From an uncultured Bacteroidota bacterium (GTDB lineage: Bacteria > Bacteroidota > Bacteroidia > Chitinophagales > Chitinophagaceae): 11,547 nt of DNA. This document shows, one piece after another, positions 1 to 8,500 of this stretch. Position 1 is the stretch's first letter; each line of letters opens with the position of its first letter. Both the position numbers and the translations under genes were made by a program. The notes below the pieces were generated by a model that saw only the letters and a list, made by a program, of their open reading frames with translations, did no database searches and had not been told where the DNA came from. The stretch spans positions 1 to 11,547 of the forward strand of contig CAILMA010000284.1 in the NCBI GenBank assembly GCA_903835145.1, read 5' to 3'.

Positions 1-210
1 AATAGGACGATATAGCCAGTAACGGCAATTATGGGATAACTGCAACATCGTATTGCTGATTTTTTACCAGCAATATTATCTATACTAAGGGCTGTTTGCA
101 AGACGTGGTTGCCCGGAGGCTTACGCAATTGGTATTGAAGGCAAGAGAATCTCAACGTAGGCAATCCCCAAAAAACTAAAATTTGCGTCATGGGCCCGTA
201 ATAGAAGCGC
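1..210. other. Left-edge stretch without a certain gene
   Basis: I see no recognisable gene here. A minus-strand frame is open from an ATG at 191 to the left edge (about 63 codons). Its translation is Cys-rich, matches no family I know, and starts just beyond a terminator, so it may be chance. A perfect 8-bp inverted repeat, TATTGCTG (51-58) and CAGCAATA (68-75), flanks a T-rich 9-nt loop. No T-tract follows the stem, so it is not a typical terminator. Confidence 0.3.
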
Positions 211-242
211 ATTAAAAAGCCCCCGGCATAACACCGGGGGCT
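211..242 (-). terminator. Intrinsic terminator of the RelA/SpoT-like gene
   Basis: A perfect 9-bp GC-rich stem, AGCCCCCGG (218-226) and CCGGGGGCT (234-242), encloses a 7-nt loop. Read on the minus strand, the stem is followed by TTTTTAAT, the expected U-tract. It lies about 30 nt past the stop codon of the minus-strand gene ending at 271, so it most likely ends that transcript. Confidence 0.85.
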
Positions 243-270
243 TGAAGATTATTTATTAAATTCTATCTGG

Positions 271-2361
271 TTATTTAAGCGTGAGGTGAGCGCCGATTGG
301 CTTGTCCTGTTTGCTTATAGAATTGTATGTAGGAATGATGAAGCGGGCGCTGTAATCGTTATCAGAAATAAATTTGAGCACGTACTCCACTGCAAAAGCA
401 GGGTCGTTGCGCTTGCCTACCAGCAAATATTCAAGGTAGAAAAGGCAGATACCGGAATCGAATGAACCACCGTTATCAGACCCAATCCATTTTTCGGCAA
501 ATGCTATGATGTCATTTTTATTATCGATGATGCGCTCGTGTAGTTGCTTGAGCGAATATACTTTAAGGAATTTCAGTCTTTCTACATCGCCTTCCACATC
601 TACTTCGCTATTCAGTGTAGCACCAGAGCGGCGGGCTACTTCGCTATCAACTTCTTTCACCAGCTTGCTGTTGCTTACATATTCCCTGAGGGAAGCGTCA
701 GTCATCTGGGCGTTTTCGTCAACTATGGCTGATTTTGCAGGTTTTGCTTCGCGCTCGTAGAACGGAATGTTTTCGTCGCTTTTGTCTCTGTTGTCTGTTA
801 CGATTTCTGTTCTGCGCTCAATCATTCCATTCACATTCATATTGAATGTATCGACTTTATCAATGTTGAGTGCAACTGATTCAGATGAAGGTGCTTCATT
901 CACAGGCACAGCTGTAATTGCGGTCGGGATTAGATTTTCATCTGCTGCAGGCAGCTTCACCGGGATACCGTTGATAGCATCTGGCAGGGCTTCTCCAGGA
1001 GTTCCGTTAGTGTGTCCGATCGTATTGATGTTGAGCGCAAGCGTATCAGGCTTGTCAACATTCATATCAATTGTATCAAGCGTCACACCGTTGGCTGCAT
1101 TGGCCACTGTTTTTGCAGCATCGGTGACAGCATCTGGTACAAGTGGCAGTTCTGTAGCGGCCACGGTTGCTGCTACGGCGGCTACCGGAGCAATTACGTC
1201 TGCAATATGTGTAGCTGTTTTTTCTTCAGTTTTGTTTGTTTCAGCCGCTAGCATGGCTTCTGCCTTCGGCGCAGCTTCAGCTTGTTTCGGAGCATCAGGA
1301 ACTGTTGCTGCCTTTGCTGTGCCATTTACCTTAGGCTCCGTTTTGGCCTGACCATTAGATGGAGTGCCATTTTTAGCCGGCGCCGGAGTGTTTTGCTGCG
1401 GCATGTAAGGCTGGCCTTGCATGTAGCCCTGCGGCATAAACTGCTGCGGCATGAACGGCATGTTTGGGTCATATTGAGGATAGTAGCCGCCCATCATTGG
1501 CATTTGCGGATATCCGGGAGCTCCGCCATTTGCACCATTCATAGGCTGCGGGTGATACCATTGCTGACCCGGTGCAGGCACACCATTTGGCATTTGGTAA
1601 GGGTAATATTGCTGTTGCATCATCGGGTTATACGGATATTGCATACCAAGGGCAGGCTGTTGCCCTTCTCCGTTTACGGTTGAACTTTCCTGCATTTCAC
1701 CATTAATACTACTTCCCGTATTATCTTCTTCGCTGATTTCGGTTTCTGAAACTACGTGATCAACTACAGGTTGCACAGCTTCTTCTTCCACTTTATTTAT
1801 CCAGTTTTGTTTAGCACTTAACTGGCTGCGGATTTTAAGGAATTCAAGGTCAGCCATTTCGAGCAGGGCACCAACGCGATAAAAATCTCTCTTCATCTCT
1901 TCAGGGAAGGTAGCATTATCGTAGCCAAGTTCCCTTTCAATACCAGCCCATGCATCCTGCAACATAGAGCAGATCTGCACTTCAAATTTCTTATCACCAG
2001 AGCGGCGGTACTCTATGAGTTCCTGACGGGCTGGCTTAAGCGTGGCGAGGCATTGCACCTGTTTGTTGGCAAAATTATCAGGGCGTGCTTTCTTTTTATC
2101 TTTGTTATAGTCGGTTTCCACGTCAAATTCCGCAGATACGATTTCTGCAATACGAGTAACTGCGTCTTCGAAATAAGTTATAACTCGGATAACCGGCAGA
2201 TAGGTATTTTCTCCGGAGTCATTTTGCAGGTGGTCCATTCTGGATTCAATCCTGTAATAAGGGATATCATTCTGGATGATAATTTCCTTCACAAGGTCTT
2301 CCATTTTTACCATAAAAGCGTTGTTGCTTTCGATGGCAGACTGATGCTTCTTTGACGGCAT
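271..2361 (-). CDS. RelA/SpoT-like domain protein with prion-like linker
   Basis: This is a 696-residue, probably cytoplasmic protein (no signal peptide or membrane segment). I chose the ATG at 2361 because the longer frame begins with a TTG at 2382. Residues 1-185 resemble the RelA/SpoT nucleotidyltransferase fold: EVQICSMLQDAWAGIERELGYD-like residues at 127-148 match the ExQIRT...aWaxIxHxLxY core, followed by a charged helix with ADLEFLKIR. Residues expected for catalysis look lost. The DxxGxR aspartate position reads Tyr54, the GYxSxH block reads ANKQVQ (98-103), and the Arg-Thr after EVQI is Cys-Ser; Glu127 is kept. Residues 186-233 are acidic. Residues 234-328 are P/Q/M/Y/G/N-rich and almost uncharged. 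Residues 345-425 are Ala-rich. A 16-residue motif occurs twice (431-446, 496-511). Residues about 585-696 look like a folded helical domain I do not recognise. It appears monocistronic, with a terminator just after it. The family call is fairly secure; activity as a (p)ppGpp synthetase is doubtful, and a regulatory or scaffold role is inference. Confidence 0.8.
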   Translation of the reverse strand: MPSKKHQSAIESNNAFMVKMEDLVKEIIIQNDIPYYRIESRMDHLQNDSGENTYLPVIRVITYFEDAVTRIAEIVSAEFDVETDYNKDKKKARPDNFANKQVQCLATLKPARQELIEYRRSGDKKFEVQICSMLQDAWAGIERELGYDNATFPEEMKRDFYRVGALLEMADLEFLKIRSQLSAKQNWINKVEEEAVQPVVDHVVSETEISEEDNTGSSINGEMQESSTVNGEGQQPALGMQYPYNPMMQQQYYPYQMPNGVPAPGQQWYHPQPMNGANGGAPGYPQMPMMGGYYPQYDPNMPFMPQQFMPQGYMQGQPYMPQQNTPAPAKNGTPSNGQAKTEPKVNGTAKAATVPDAPKQAEAAPKAEAMLAAETNKTEEKTATHIADVIAPVAAVAATVAATELPLVPDAVTDAAKTVANAANGVTLDTIDMNVDKPDTLALNINTIGHTNGTPGEALPDAINGIPVKLPAADENLIPTAITAVPVNEAPSSESVALNIDKVDTFNMNVNGMIERRTEIVTDNRDKSDENIPFYEREAKPAKSAIVDENAQMTDASLREYVSNSKLVKEVDSEVARRSGATLNSEVDVEGDVERLKFLKVYSLKQLHERIIDNKNDIIAFAEKWIGSDNGGSFDSGICLFYLEYLLVGKRNDPAFAVEYVLKFISDNDYSARFIIPTYNSISKQDKPIGAHLTLK

Positions 2362-2401
2362 AAGAATAAAATTGTAGTACAATAATACAACAAAACTTTA
2401 G

Positions 2402-2418
2402 TTATCCACATATTCACA
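2402..2418 (+). promoter_or_regulatory. Tandem DnaA-box-like sites
   Basis: TTATCCACA at 2402-2410 is a perfect match to the DnaA-box consensus. ATATTCACA at 2410-2418 differs from TTATNCACA at one position and abuts it with a 1-nt overlap. Both lie 40-57 nt upstream of the ATG of the RelA/SpoT-like gene, in its promoter region, next to A/T-rich DNA. They could place that gene under DnaA control. Two boxes alone do not make an origin, and I found no further matches in 2419-2942. A 9-mer can also occur by chance. Confidence 0.35.
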
Positions 2419-2754
2419 CCGCCCCTTAACAACTGGTTAGGAAATAAAAATGGTCGAAATCAGGCGTTTTGCTGTTAAAAACAACAAAAATAGTGAAAAA
2501 ATGAGTGCTTTAATAGATTGCTTTTCTGCAATAACGGATTTATATTAACATTTGAATAACAAAAAATCTTGGTCTCGTTGCACAAGTTCCCTGAAAATCA
2601 GACGCTTGGGGAAGGGTTTAAGCCGAGTTTTTTGAGGCGGCGAAGGGATATAAGAAACCAATACTCCAAATTGATATTTTAGAATAATAGAATCTATAAC
2701 TGCACGTAAAAATAATAACGACTTCGAGGTCAAAATGAGGTAGTGTTTAAAAAA

Positions 2755-2782
2755 GGCTGGAGACAAACGGATTCGCACCGCT
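2755..2782 (-). other. tRNA 3'-end-like fragment
   Basis: Read on the minus strand, AGCGG (2778-2782) and CCGTT (2766-2770) pair as a 5-bp T-stem with one G-U around the 7-nt loop TGCGAAT. TGTCTCC (2759-2765) follows, like the 3' side of an acceptor stem, then A and GCC and a run of T. The partner GGAGACA is absent upstream, no D or anticodon arm is visible, and CCA is not encoded. At best it is a relic of a tRNA (Ser-like) or of an integration site; it may be chance. Confidence 0.2.
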
Positions 2783-2835
2783 CGTTATTTTCTAAAAATT
2801 GCTGAACGTGGGAATCGCAAAAATATTTCTTTGGG

Positions 2836-2864
2836 TTGTGCTGGCAAATAGTAAAGTATATTTA
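2836..2864 (+). promoter_or_regulatory. Candidate Bacteroidota-type promoter
   Basis: TTG at 2836-2838 is followed after 18 nt by TATATTTA (2857-2864), which fits the Bacteroidota -7 consensus TAnnTTTG at 7 of 8 positions. This would give a leader of about 90-100 nt for the secreted protein starting at 2964. A second -7-like match, TAACTTTA (2873-2880), lacks a well-placed TTG. The call rests on weak consensus matching only. Confidence 0.3.
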
Positions 2865-2963
2865 ATACTCCGTAACTTTATATCAAAATATGCAATAACA
2901 CACCTTTACCATCGTTCTATTTAAGCGAATACTGGAACTAAATTGTTTTACTTAGTAAATTGT

Positions 2964-4358
2964 ATGAAGATGAAAAATACCCAAATGAAGTACTATTTAT
3001 TGCTAAGTGCATTACTGCTGAGTCGCATCGCACTTGCATCGCACATGACTGGCGGAAACATGACGTACAAACTGCTCAACACGTCTGGCACGATGAACAC
3101 CTATGCTGTAACGATGACGCTTTACGCCGATTGCCTGAACGGAAGTCCGGATGCTGTAATGCAAGATAACCCGGCGTATTTCGGCGTGTACAAGCAAGGG
3201 AGCGTCACTCCAATTCAAATGGATACCGCCGTGTATTATTCAAGTTCTTCTGTGGTGCCTACTACACTTGTAAGTCCATGCCAGTCGGTAAGCGGAAGTT
3301 ACTGCATACTTAAAAAGGAGTTTACAGCCAGCTTTACCCTTCCGGCAAGCACTGTGCCTTACACGGTAGTTTACCAAAGGTGTTGCCTTGCCACTACCGA
3401 TGTAAATCTTTCAGAACCGGAAAACAAGGGATTTACGATTTCGTGTACCATTCCACCGGCAGCAAATAATAGCGCAGTTTTTAAGATTGACCCACAACGG
3501 ATTGTGTGCCTCAATAAGCCATGTTCGATGGACCTATCTGCCACCGATACCGACCATGACTCCCTCAGCTATGAGTTTACTGCTCCACTGAACGGGGGCG
3601 GTCCCACTGCTGTTAAACCCTTACCCGGGCCTCCTCCATTTGACAGCCTGATGTATAGCTTCCCGGCCACCAGCCAAAATCAGATGGGGCTAACAACTCC
3701 ATTGGTGCTTGACCCAAGGACAGGGGTGCTTAGCGGAACACCTACTAAAACAGGTATTTACCAGATGAGCATCAACTGCCTGGAATGGAGGGGTGGCGTG
3801 CTGATCAATAAAACGATGCAGGTGTTTCAGATCATTGTTGCAAACTGCGGTACATCCGCTGAAGCAACGACAGGATATGATATTACTGCTGTAAAGGGCA
3901 GCCGGATACAACTGAATGCGGCCGGCGGGCTTACTTATAAATGGTTAACCACAACTAACCTGAGTGACAGCACAATAGGCAACCCGTATGTGAACCTTCC
4001 AGAAACCGGAACATTTAAATATCTGGTGACATTGACAACGGCAAGCGGATGCATACTGACCGACACGATTGTAATAACGGTCATAGAAAATTCAGAGGTG
4101 AAGATGCCAAATGTCTTTACCCCCAATGGCGATGGAAAAAACGACCTGTTCCAACCTTTATTTGTGGGTGGCTGCGAAGTTCAATCGATAAAAATATTTA
4201 ACCGGTGGGGCAATAAAGTTTACGATGGCGTTGATGGATGGGACGGAAAACATAACGGTATGTTGCTGGAATCTGGCATCTACGTTTGGGAACTTGTTTA
4301 CAAAAATGACGTTAGCGAGGTAAAGACGATAAAGGGCAATGTGATGCTTATGCGGTAA
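2964..4358 (+). CDS. Secreted protein with T9SS type-B (gliding_CTERM) sorting domain
   Basis: This is a 464-residue exported protein. I chose the ATG at 2964 because the longer frame begins with TTG; ATGs at 2970 and 2985 are equally possible and all keep the signal peptide (hydrophobic core about residues 10-25, cleavage near ALA/SHM). The N-terminal part opens with SHMTGG...Y and a LYADC motif, as in many Bacteroidota gliding_CTERM proteins. At 190-295 is a cadherin/putative-Ig type repeat, with ATDTDHDSLSYEF and LDPRTGVLSGTPTKTGIYQ as landmarks. Residues 300-375 look like an Ig/PKD-type fold. Residues 379-464 are the sorting domain: PNVFTPNGDGKNDLF, IFNRWGNKVYDG, GWDGKHNG, SGIYVW and a terminal KGNVMLMR. 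Such proteins cross the outer membrane by the type IX system and lose the domain, ending up surface-bound or released. About a dozen cysteines suggest disulfides. No neighbour indicates its ligand; adhesin-like function is inference. Confidence 0.9.
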   Translation: MKMKNTQMKYYLLLSALLLSRIALASHMTGGNMTYKLLNTSGTMNTYAVTMTLYADCLNGSPDAVMQDNPAYFGVYKQGSVTPIQMDTAVYYSSSSVVPTTLVSPCQSVSGSYCILKKEFTASFTLPASTVPYTVVYQRCCLATTDVNLSEPENKGFTISCTIPPAANNSAVFKIDPQRIVCLNKPCSMDLSATDTDHDSLSYEFTAPLNGGGPTAVKPLPGPPPFDSLMYSFPATSQNQMGLTTPLVLDPRTGVLSGTPTKTGIYQMSINCLEWRGGVLINKTMQVFQIIVANCGTSAEATTGYDITAVKGSRIQLNAAGGLTYKWLTTTNLSDSTIGNPYVNLPETGTFKYLVTLTTASGCILTDTIVITVIENSEVKMPNVFTPNGDGKNDLFQPLFVGGCEVQSIKIFNRWGNKVYDGVDGWDGKHNGMLLESGIYVWELVYKNDVSEVKTIKGNVMLMR

Positions 4359-4398
4359 CAAAAGAACGCGCTCGAGCATACAAAAAATCAATCTTATT

Positions 4399-4447
4399 AA
4401 ATTAAAAACACCCTGGCCGAAGGAGAGACCTGCGACCAGGGTGTAAA
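4399..4447. terminator. Bidirectional terminator between convergent genes
   Basis: A perfect 9-bp stem, ACACCCTGG (4408-4416) and CCAGGGTGT (4436-4444), has an interior that pairs further on the minus strand (CGCAGG with CCTTCG, one mismatch). On the minus strand the stem runs into GTTTTTAATTT, a good U-tract for the efflux operon ending at 4477. On the plus strand the tail TAAATTTATAT is weaker but probably serves the gene ending at 4358. Confidence 0.8.
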
Positions 4448-4476
4448 TTTATATAGTCACACCGTAACGATGGAAA

Positions 4477-5562
4477 TTACCGAACTGCCTGTCCGTTTTT
4501 GATCTGGTAGTCGGGTTGGGTAAGTATTTCGTCTCCGGGGTGAAAGTCTCCGAAAATCTCCGTTGAGTCCGCGCCCTGGTTTCCTTCTGTAATGTCCGTC
4601 CATTTTGCAACGTTGTAAACGACTGAAACTACGTATTTGCGCTCTGTAGTGGACACTATTGCTGATTTTGGCACAACCCACGCATTATCATTACCTGAAG
4701 TTGGGAGTTTTACCTCTGCATACATCCCGGACTTGAACAGGTTTTTCGGATTTTCCACATCAATTTCTATGGTCTCGGCACGATAACTACTGCTGAGACT
4801 ACCTGATGAGCGGGAGACAATACCAGTAAAATCCTGACCCGGAAGCGCGTTGATGGTATAATGTACTTTATCACCGTCTTTTACCTGTGCTGCATATTGC
4901 TCCGGCACTTCCACCACAAGCCGGAGCCGGGATATTTGCTGCAATACCAGCATAGGCTTAGCGTTTTGAGCACCGGGGCCTGCAAGTGCACCCGGGTGCA
5001 CATTGCGCTCAGTAATAACACCTGCAAACGGCGCAGAAACGGACAGGTAATTTTTCGTTGCCTCAACTGCCTTGAACGCAGCGAGTTCGCCCTGGGCCAT
5101 GGCGCTGTCGGCATGCATACGGGCAGCGGCGGCGGCAAGATCAAATGCTGATATTGTGCCGGGTGTTTTACTTGTCTCCAGTAGCCGTTGGTATTTGTCG
5201 CGGGAATTGGCATACAGCGCCTCAGCCTGACTGTATTTCTGTCGGGCAGCAGCGAGCTGTTGCTCTATTTCGGGAGCCTCCAGCTGAATTAGTGTTTGCC
5301 CTTGCTTTACGAGGCTTCCCCTGTCCACGTAAACACTTTTCACAAACCCGCTTATTTTGGGGTATATCTGCACAAATTCGAATGGTTGCAACCCTCCTGG
5401 CAGGCGAAGGACGCCGCTTATTTTAGTAGGCTGCAATTTCATTGTAGGGTAGGTTTTGGCAGCTGGCACCGCAGCTTTTGTTTCTGGCTCCTTCTTTCCA
5501 CCGCAGGCAAGGAAAAAAACACTGCTCAGTGCTACGACTATTGATTTTGTTATGTGTTTCAT
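4477..5562 (-). CDS. RND efflux periplasmic adaptor (membrane fusion) lipoprotein
   Basis: This 361-residue HlyD/AcrA-family adaptor links the inner-membrane RND pump to the TolC-like channel. The ATG at 5562 is preferred because it overlaps the pump's stop codon (TAATG) and begins a lipoprotein signal peptide with lipobox LAC at residues 18-20; the frame extends 25 codons upstream only inside the pump gene. Visible parts are a lipoyl-type half (about 63-97: PKISGFVKSVYVDRGSLVKQG), an alpha-hairpin (about 98-170), the second lipoyl half with APFAGVITERNVHPGAL (177-193), a beta-barrel (about 212-287, with the FKSGMYAEVKLP hallmark) and a membrane-proximal domain to the end. Length is typical of the family. 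After the acylated Cys comes GGKKE, which is not the usual surface-export signal, so a periplasm-facing anchor is likely. It is the last gene of the operon, followed by the terminator at 4399-4447. The substrate cannot be read from the sequence. Confidence 0.93.
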   Translation of the reverse strand: MKHITKSIVVALSSVFFLACGGKKEPETKAAVPAAKTYPTMKLQPTKISGVLRLPGGLQPFEFVQIYPKISGFVKSVYVDRGSLVKQGQTLIQLEAPEIEQQLAAARQKYSQAEALYANSRDKYQRLLETSKTPGTISAFDLAAAAARMHADSAMAQGELAAFKAVEATKNYLSVSAPFAGVITERNVHPGALAGPGAQNAKPMLVLQQISRLRLVVEVPEQYAAQVKDGDKVHYTINALPGQDFTGIVSRSSGSLSSSYRAETIEIDVENPKNLFKSGMYAEVKLPTSGNDNAWVVPKSAIVSTTERKYVVSVVYNVAKWTDITEGNQGADSTEIFGDFHPGDEILTQPDYQIKNGQAVR

Positions 5563-8500
5563 TAAATATTGTTTAGTTGTTCTGGTAATAAAGAAGCTGA
5601 TTTTAATGATGCTTTTTGCTGAAGCCATGCATAGCACTGTGGCACTATGAAAAGCGCTGCAAATGTGGAAGCGATAAGACCGCCTATCACAGCTCTACCG
5701 AGCGGAGCTGTCTGGTCTCCTGCCTCCCCCAGCCCGCTTGCCATGGGTATCATACCAGCAATCATCGCGAGGCTGGTCATAAGTATGGGGCGCAATCTTA
5801 TAGATGCGCTTACCGTTGCCGCCCTTACGACGTCGTTGTTGTATTCTATGCGCAGTTTTTCTGCGTTGGTGACTATCAAAATGGCATTGGCAACGGACAC
5901 CCCTGTGGACATGATGATGCCCATGTAAGACTGAAGATTGAGCGTGGCGCCAGTAGCCAGTAAAATAACCAATGCCCCCAGTAACACTGCAGGAATAGCG
6001 CACAAAATGGACAGTGAGACCTTGAACGATTGATAGTTGGCTGCAAGCAATAGGAAAATGACAATGATTGCAAGCAGAAGGCCTGTTTGCAGGCTGTTTA
6101 GTGTCTCGGTAAGTAGGTTGCTCATGCCCTGCACGTCCATCAGAAGGCCCTTGGGCAGGGGGCCCAGTTCTTTAATGGCGGCATTGACGGCGTTAGTGGC
6201 CGATTTGAGGTCGGTACGGTAAAGATTTGCACTCACCGTAACGAAACGGCGGGGACCACTGCGGTCATACTCACCAGCCATGGTATCAATTGATATTGAA
6301 GCTACATCCTGCAGGGCTACCCGTGCCATTCCTGCCGCTGAAGGCGGTGAAACGGGAATTTCCCTTAGGTCGCTGAGGCTATTCATAATGTACTCCGGCA
6401 CCTGCGCCTGCACCTGAATGGTATAGGCACTGCGGGTATCGAGCCACAGGTTTTTTTCCGTGAAGCGGCTTGATGAAGTGAATGCAGCCACGGAGCGGGA
6501 AATATCCTGTAGTTTAAGGCCCATTTGAGCTATCTTATACCTATCAAGCACAATGCGAACGGACGGGTAGCGGAGCGGCTGCTGTATCTGCACATCTCGT
6601 AGTGAAGGAAGTTGTTTCAGCGCATCGGTGAGTCGGTTGGCATAGGCTGCAATTTCAGCCATATCCTTGCCTGCTACCTGCACCTCTATGGGTGTAGAGG
6701 CACCCTGACTCATGATCTTCTCAGTGAGTTCTATTGGCTCAAAAGACACACGAAGGTCAGGTAACTGCTTGTGCAGTTCTTTACGTAGCACCTCTTGAAA
6801 TGTTTCTTTGTCCATTTTAAACTCTTCATCAACCTGCAACTGCAAAGAAGCCTCGTGGGTGCCGCTGTTGAATACATACAGGTTTGCAGTGGCATAGTTG
6901 CTGGGCATCATACCGGCATAGGCTGAGCTTATAGCAATATGGTGATGGGTGATGCTATCGGCTATCTGCAAGACCTGAAGCGTCATTTCTTCGGTTCGCT
7001 CAAGGCGGGTACCATCTGGCATTCTCAGTTTTACCTGATACTGCCCATTGTTGGTTTTTGGAAGCAGGTCCTTACCTATCCATACAAAACAAACACCCGT
7101 AAGTACCAAAACAGCAATAAGATACAGGCTTACGTTGCGCTTCCGGTGCTTTATCATACGCTCCAGCCCATGTGTAAACCTGACTTTTATTTTTTCAAAG
7201 CCATTATTCTTCTCTGGTTCTTCTGCTTCAACCCGGCTATGCTCATTGATCTCTGTTACTTCATCCCTATCAAGTGCAAGGCTCGGAGTAGTGGGCGGTG
7301 GAGTACCGTGGTGAAAGTGGAACATTTCGGCCTTAAGCAGCCAGTTAGCAATGATGGGAACGAGGCTCTGCGCGAGAAAGTAAGATGCTATCATGGCAAA
7401 GCCGATGGACAAAGAAAGCGGAAGGAATAATGCCCTGGGGACACCCTGCATAATAAAGGAAGGCGCAAACACTGCAATGATACAGAGCAGGATTAGGAAC
7501 AAGGGAAATGCAATTTCTTCGCAGGCATCGAATATGGCCTGTTTTTTATCCTTGCCCATCTCCAGGTGCTGGTGAATGTTCTCGATGGTAACAGTAGCCT
7601 GATCAACAAGGATACCGATAGCGAGTGCAAGACCGCTCAGCGTCATGATGTTGATGGTTTGACCCGCCAGTTTAAGCCCGAGGACGGCACTTAGAACCGA
7701 CAACGGGATAGTAACTACCACAACTATACAACTGCGCCAGTCGCGCAAAAACAGCAGTACCATGAGTCCGGTGAGTATCGCTCCGAGTATACCCTCGGTT
7801 ACAAGGCTTTTCACGGCATTGATAACGAATACCGACTGATCAAATACATAGCTTATTTTTACATCCTCTGGCAGAAGGCTCTGCATTTCGGGCAGCTTCG
7901 CCTTGAGCTGCTGCACAACTTCCCAGGTCGATGCATCAGGTGTTTTTACGATAGGCATGTAGATAGAGCGCTTCCCATCTATGAGGGCATAGCCGGTCGT
8001 TATATCGGCAGCGTCCTGAATGGTACCTACATCGTGAAGCATAACAGTATTCAGATTATCTGTTTTCACTGGAATATCGCCGAATGCCTCAACATTGCTT
8101 TCCAGCGAATTTGAGGTTGCCATAAACATGGTATTGCCAATTCTGATATTCCCTGACGGTGCCATGACATTGTTATGTGCTATAGAGGCGACTACCTCAT
8201 CGGCACTCATATTATACCCCCTAAGCTTTTCAGGATCAATATTTACAACTATTGTGCGCTGATTAGAACCGATAGGCGGCGGGGCCGAAAGACCGGGAAC
8301 CGTTGAAAACAGTGGCCTGATGCGTGTAGCGGCCAGGTCGTTTATCTCTTCGAGCCGGCGGCCTGAGCTACTGAACACAAGTGTACCGACCGGAAGAGAA
8401 GACGCATCGAAGCGAATTACCTGGGGCGGTAGCGCACCCGGGGGGAAGAACTGCATAGCCCTATTGAGCTGAAGTGCAACCTGAGCGGTAGCCTCGGCCA

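Larger units (their letters stand above)
2383..2963. other. Divergent intergenic region
   Basis: This AT-rich gap separates two divergently transcribed genes. Apart from the DnaA-box-like pair, the tRNA-like fragment and the candidate promoter listed separately, I see no gene. A 77-codon minus frame at 2545-2778 has no family resemblance. The gap must contain both promoters. No good TTG / TAnnTTTG pair is evident on the minus strand for the RelA/SpoT-like gene. Confidence 0.6.

Noticed and set aside
51..75. 8-bp perfect inverted repeat near the left edge
   Set aside because: The T-run is in the loop and not after the stem, so it is not a typical terminator; too little context for another function.
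767..1351. 194-codon plus-strand open frame
   Set aside because: It is the mirror image of the Ala/Val/Asp-rich part of the RelA/SpoT-like gene; its Ser/Ala/Val repetition follows from that composition and it has no family features.
1282..1683. 133-codon plus-strand frame rich in Arg, His and Leu
   Set aside because: Shadow of the P/Q/M/Y-rich linker on the other strand.
2545..2778. 77-codon minus-strand open frame in the intergenic gap
   Set aside because: No recognisable domain, atypical composition, and it overlaps the tRNA-like fragment.
2402..2942. A replication origin (oriC)
   Set aside because: Only one perfect and one near DnaA box were found, with no box cluster and no dnaA or other origin-linked gene in view.
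6939..7430. 163-codon plus-strand open frame
   Set aside because: Entirely antisense to the RND pump gene, which has unmistakable family motifs along its full length.
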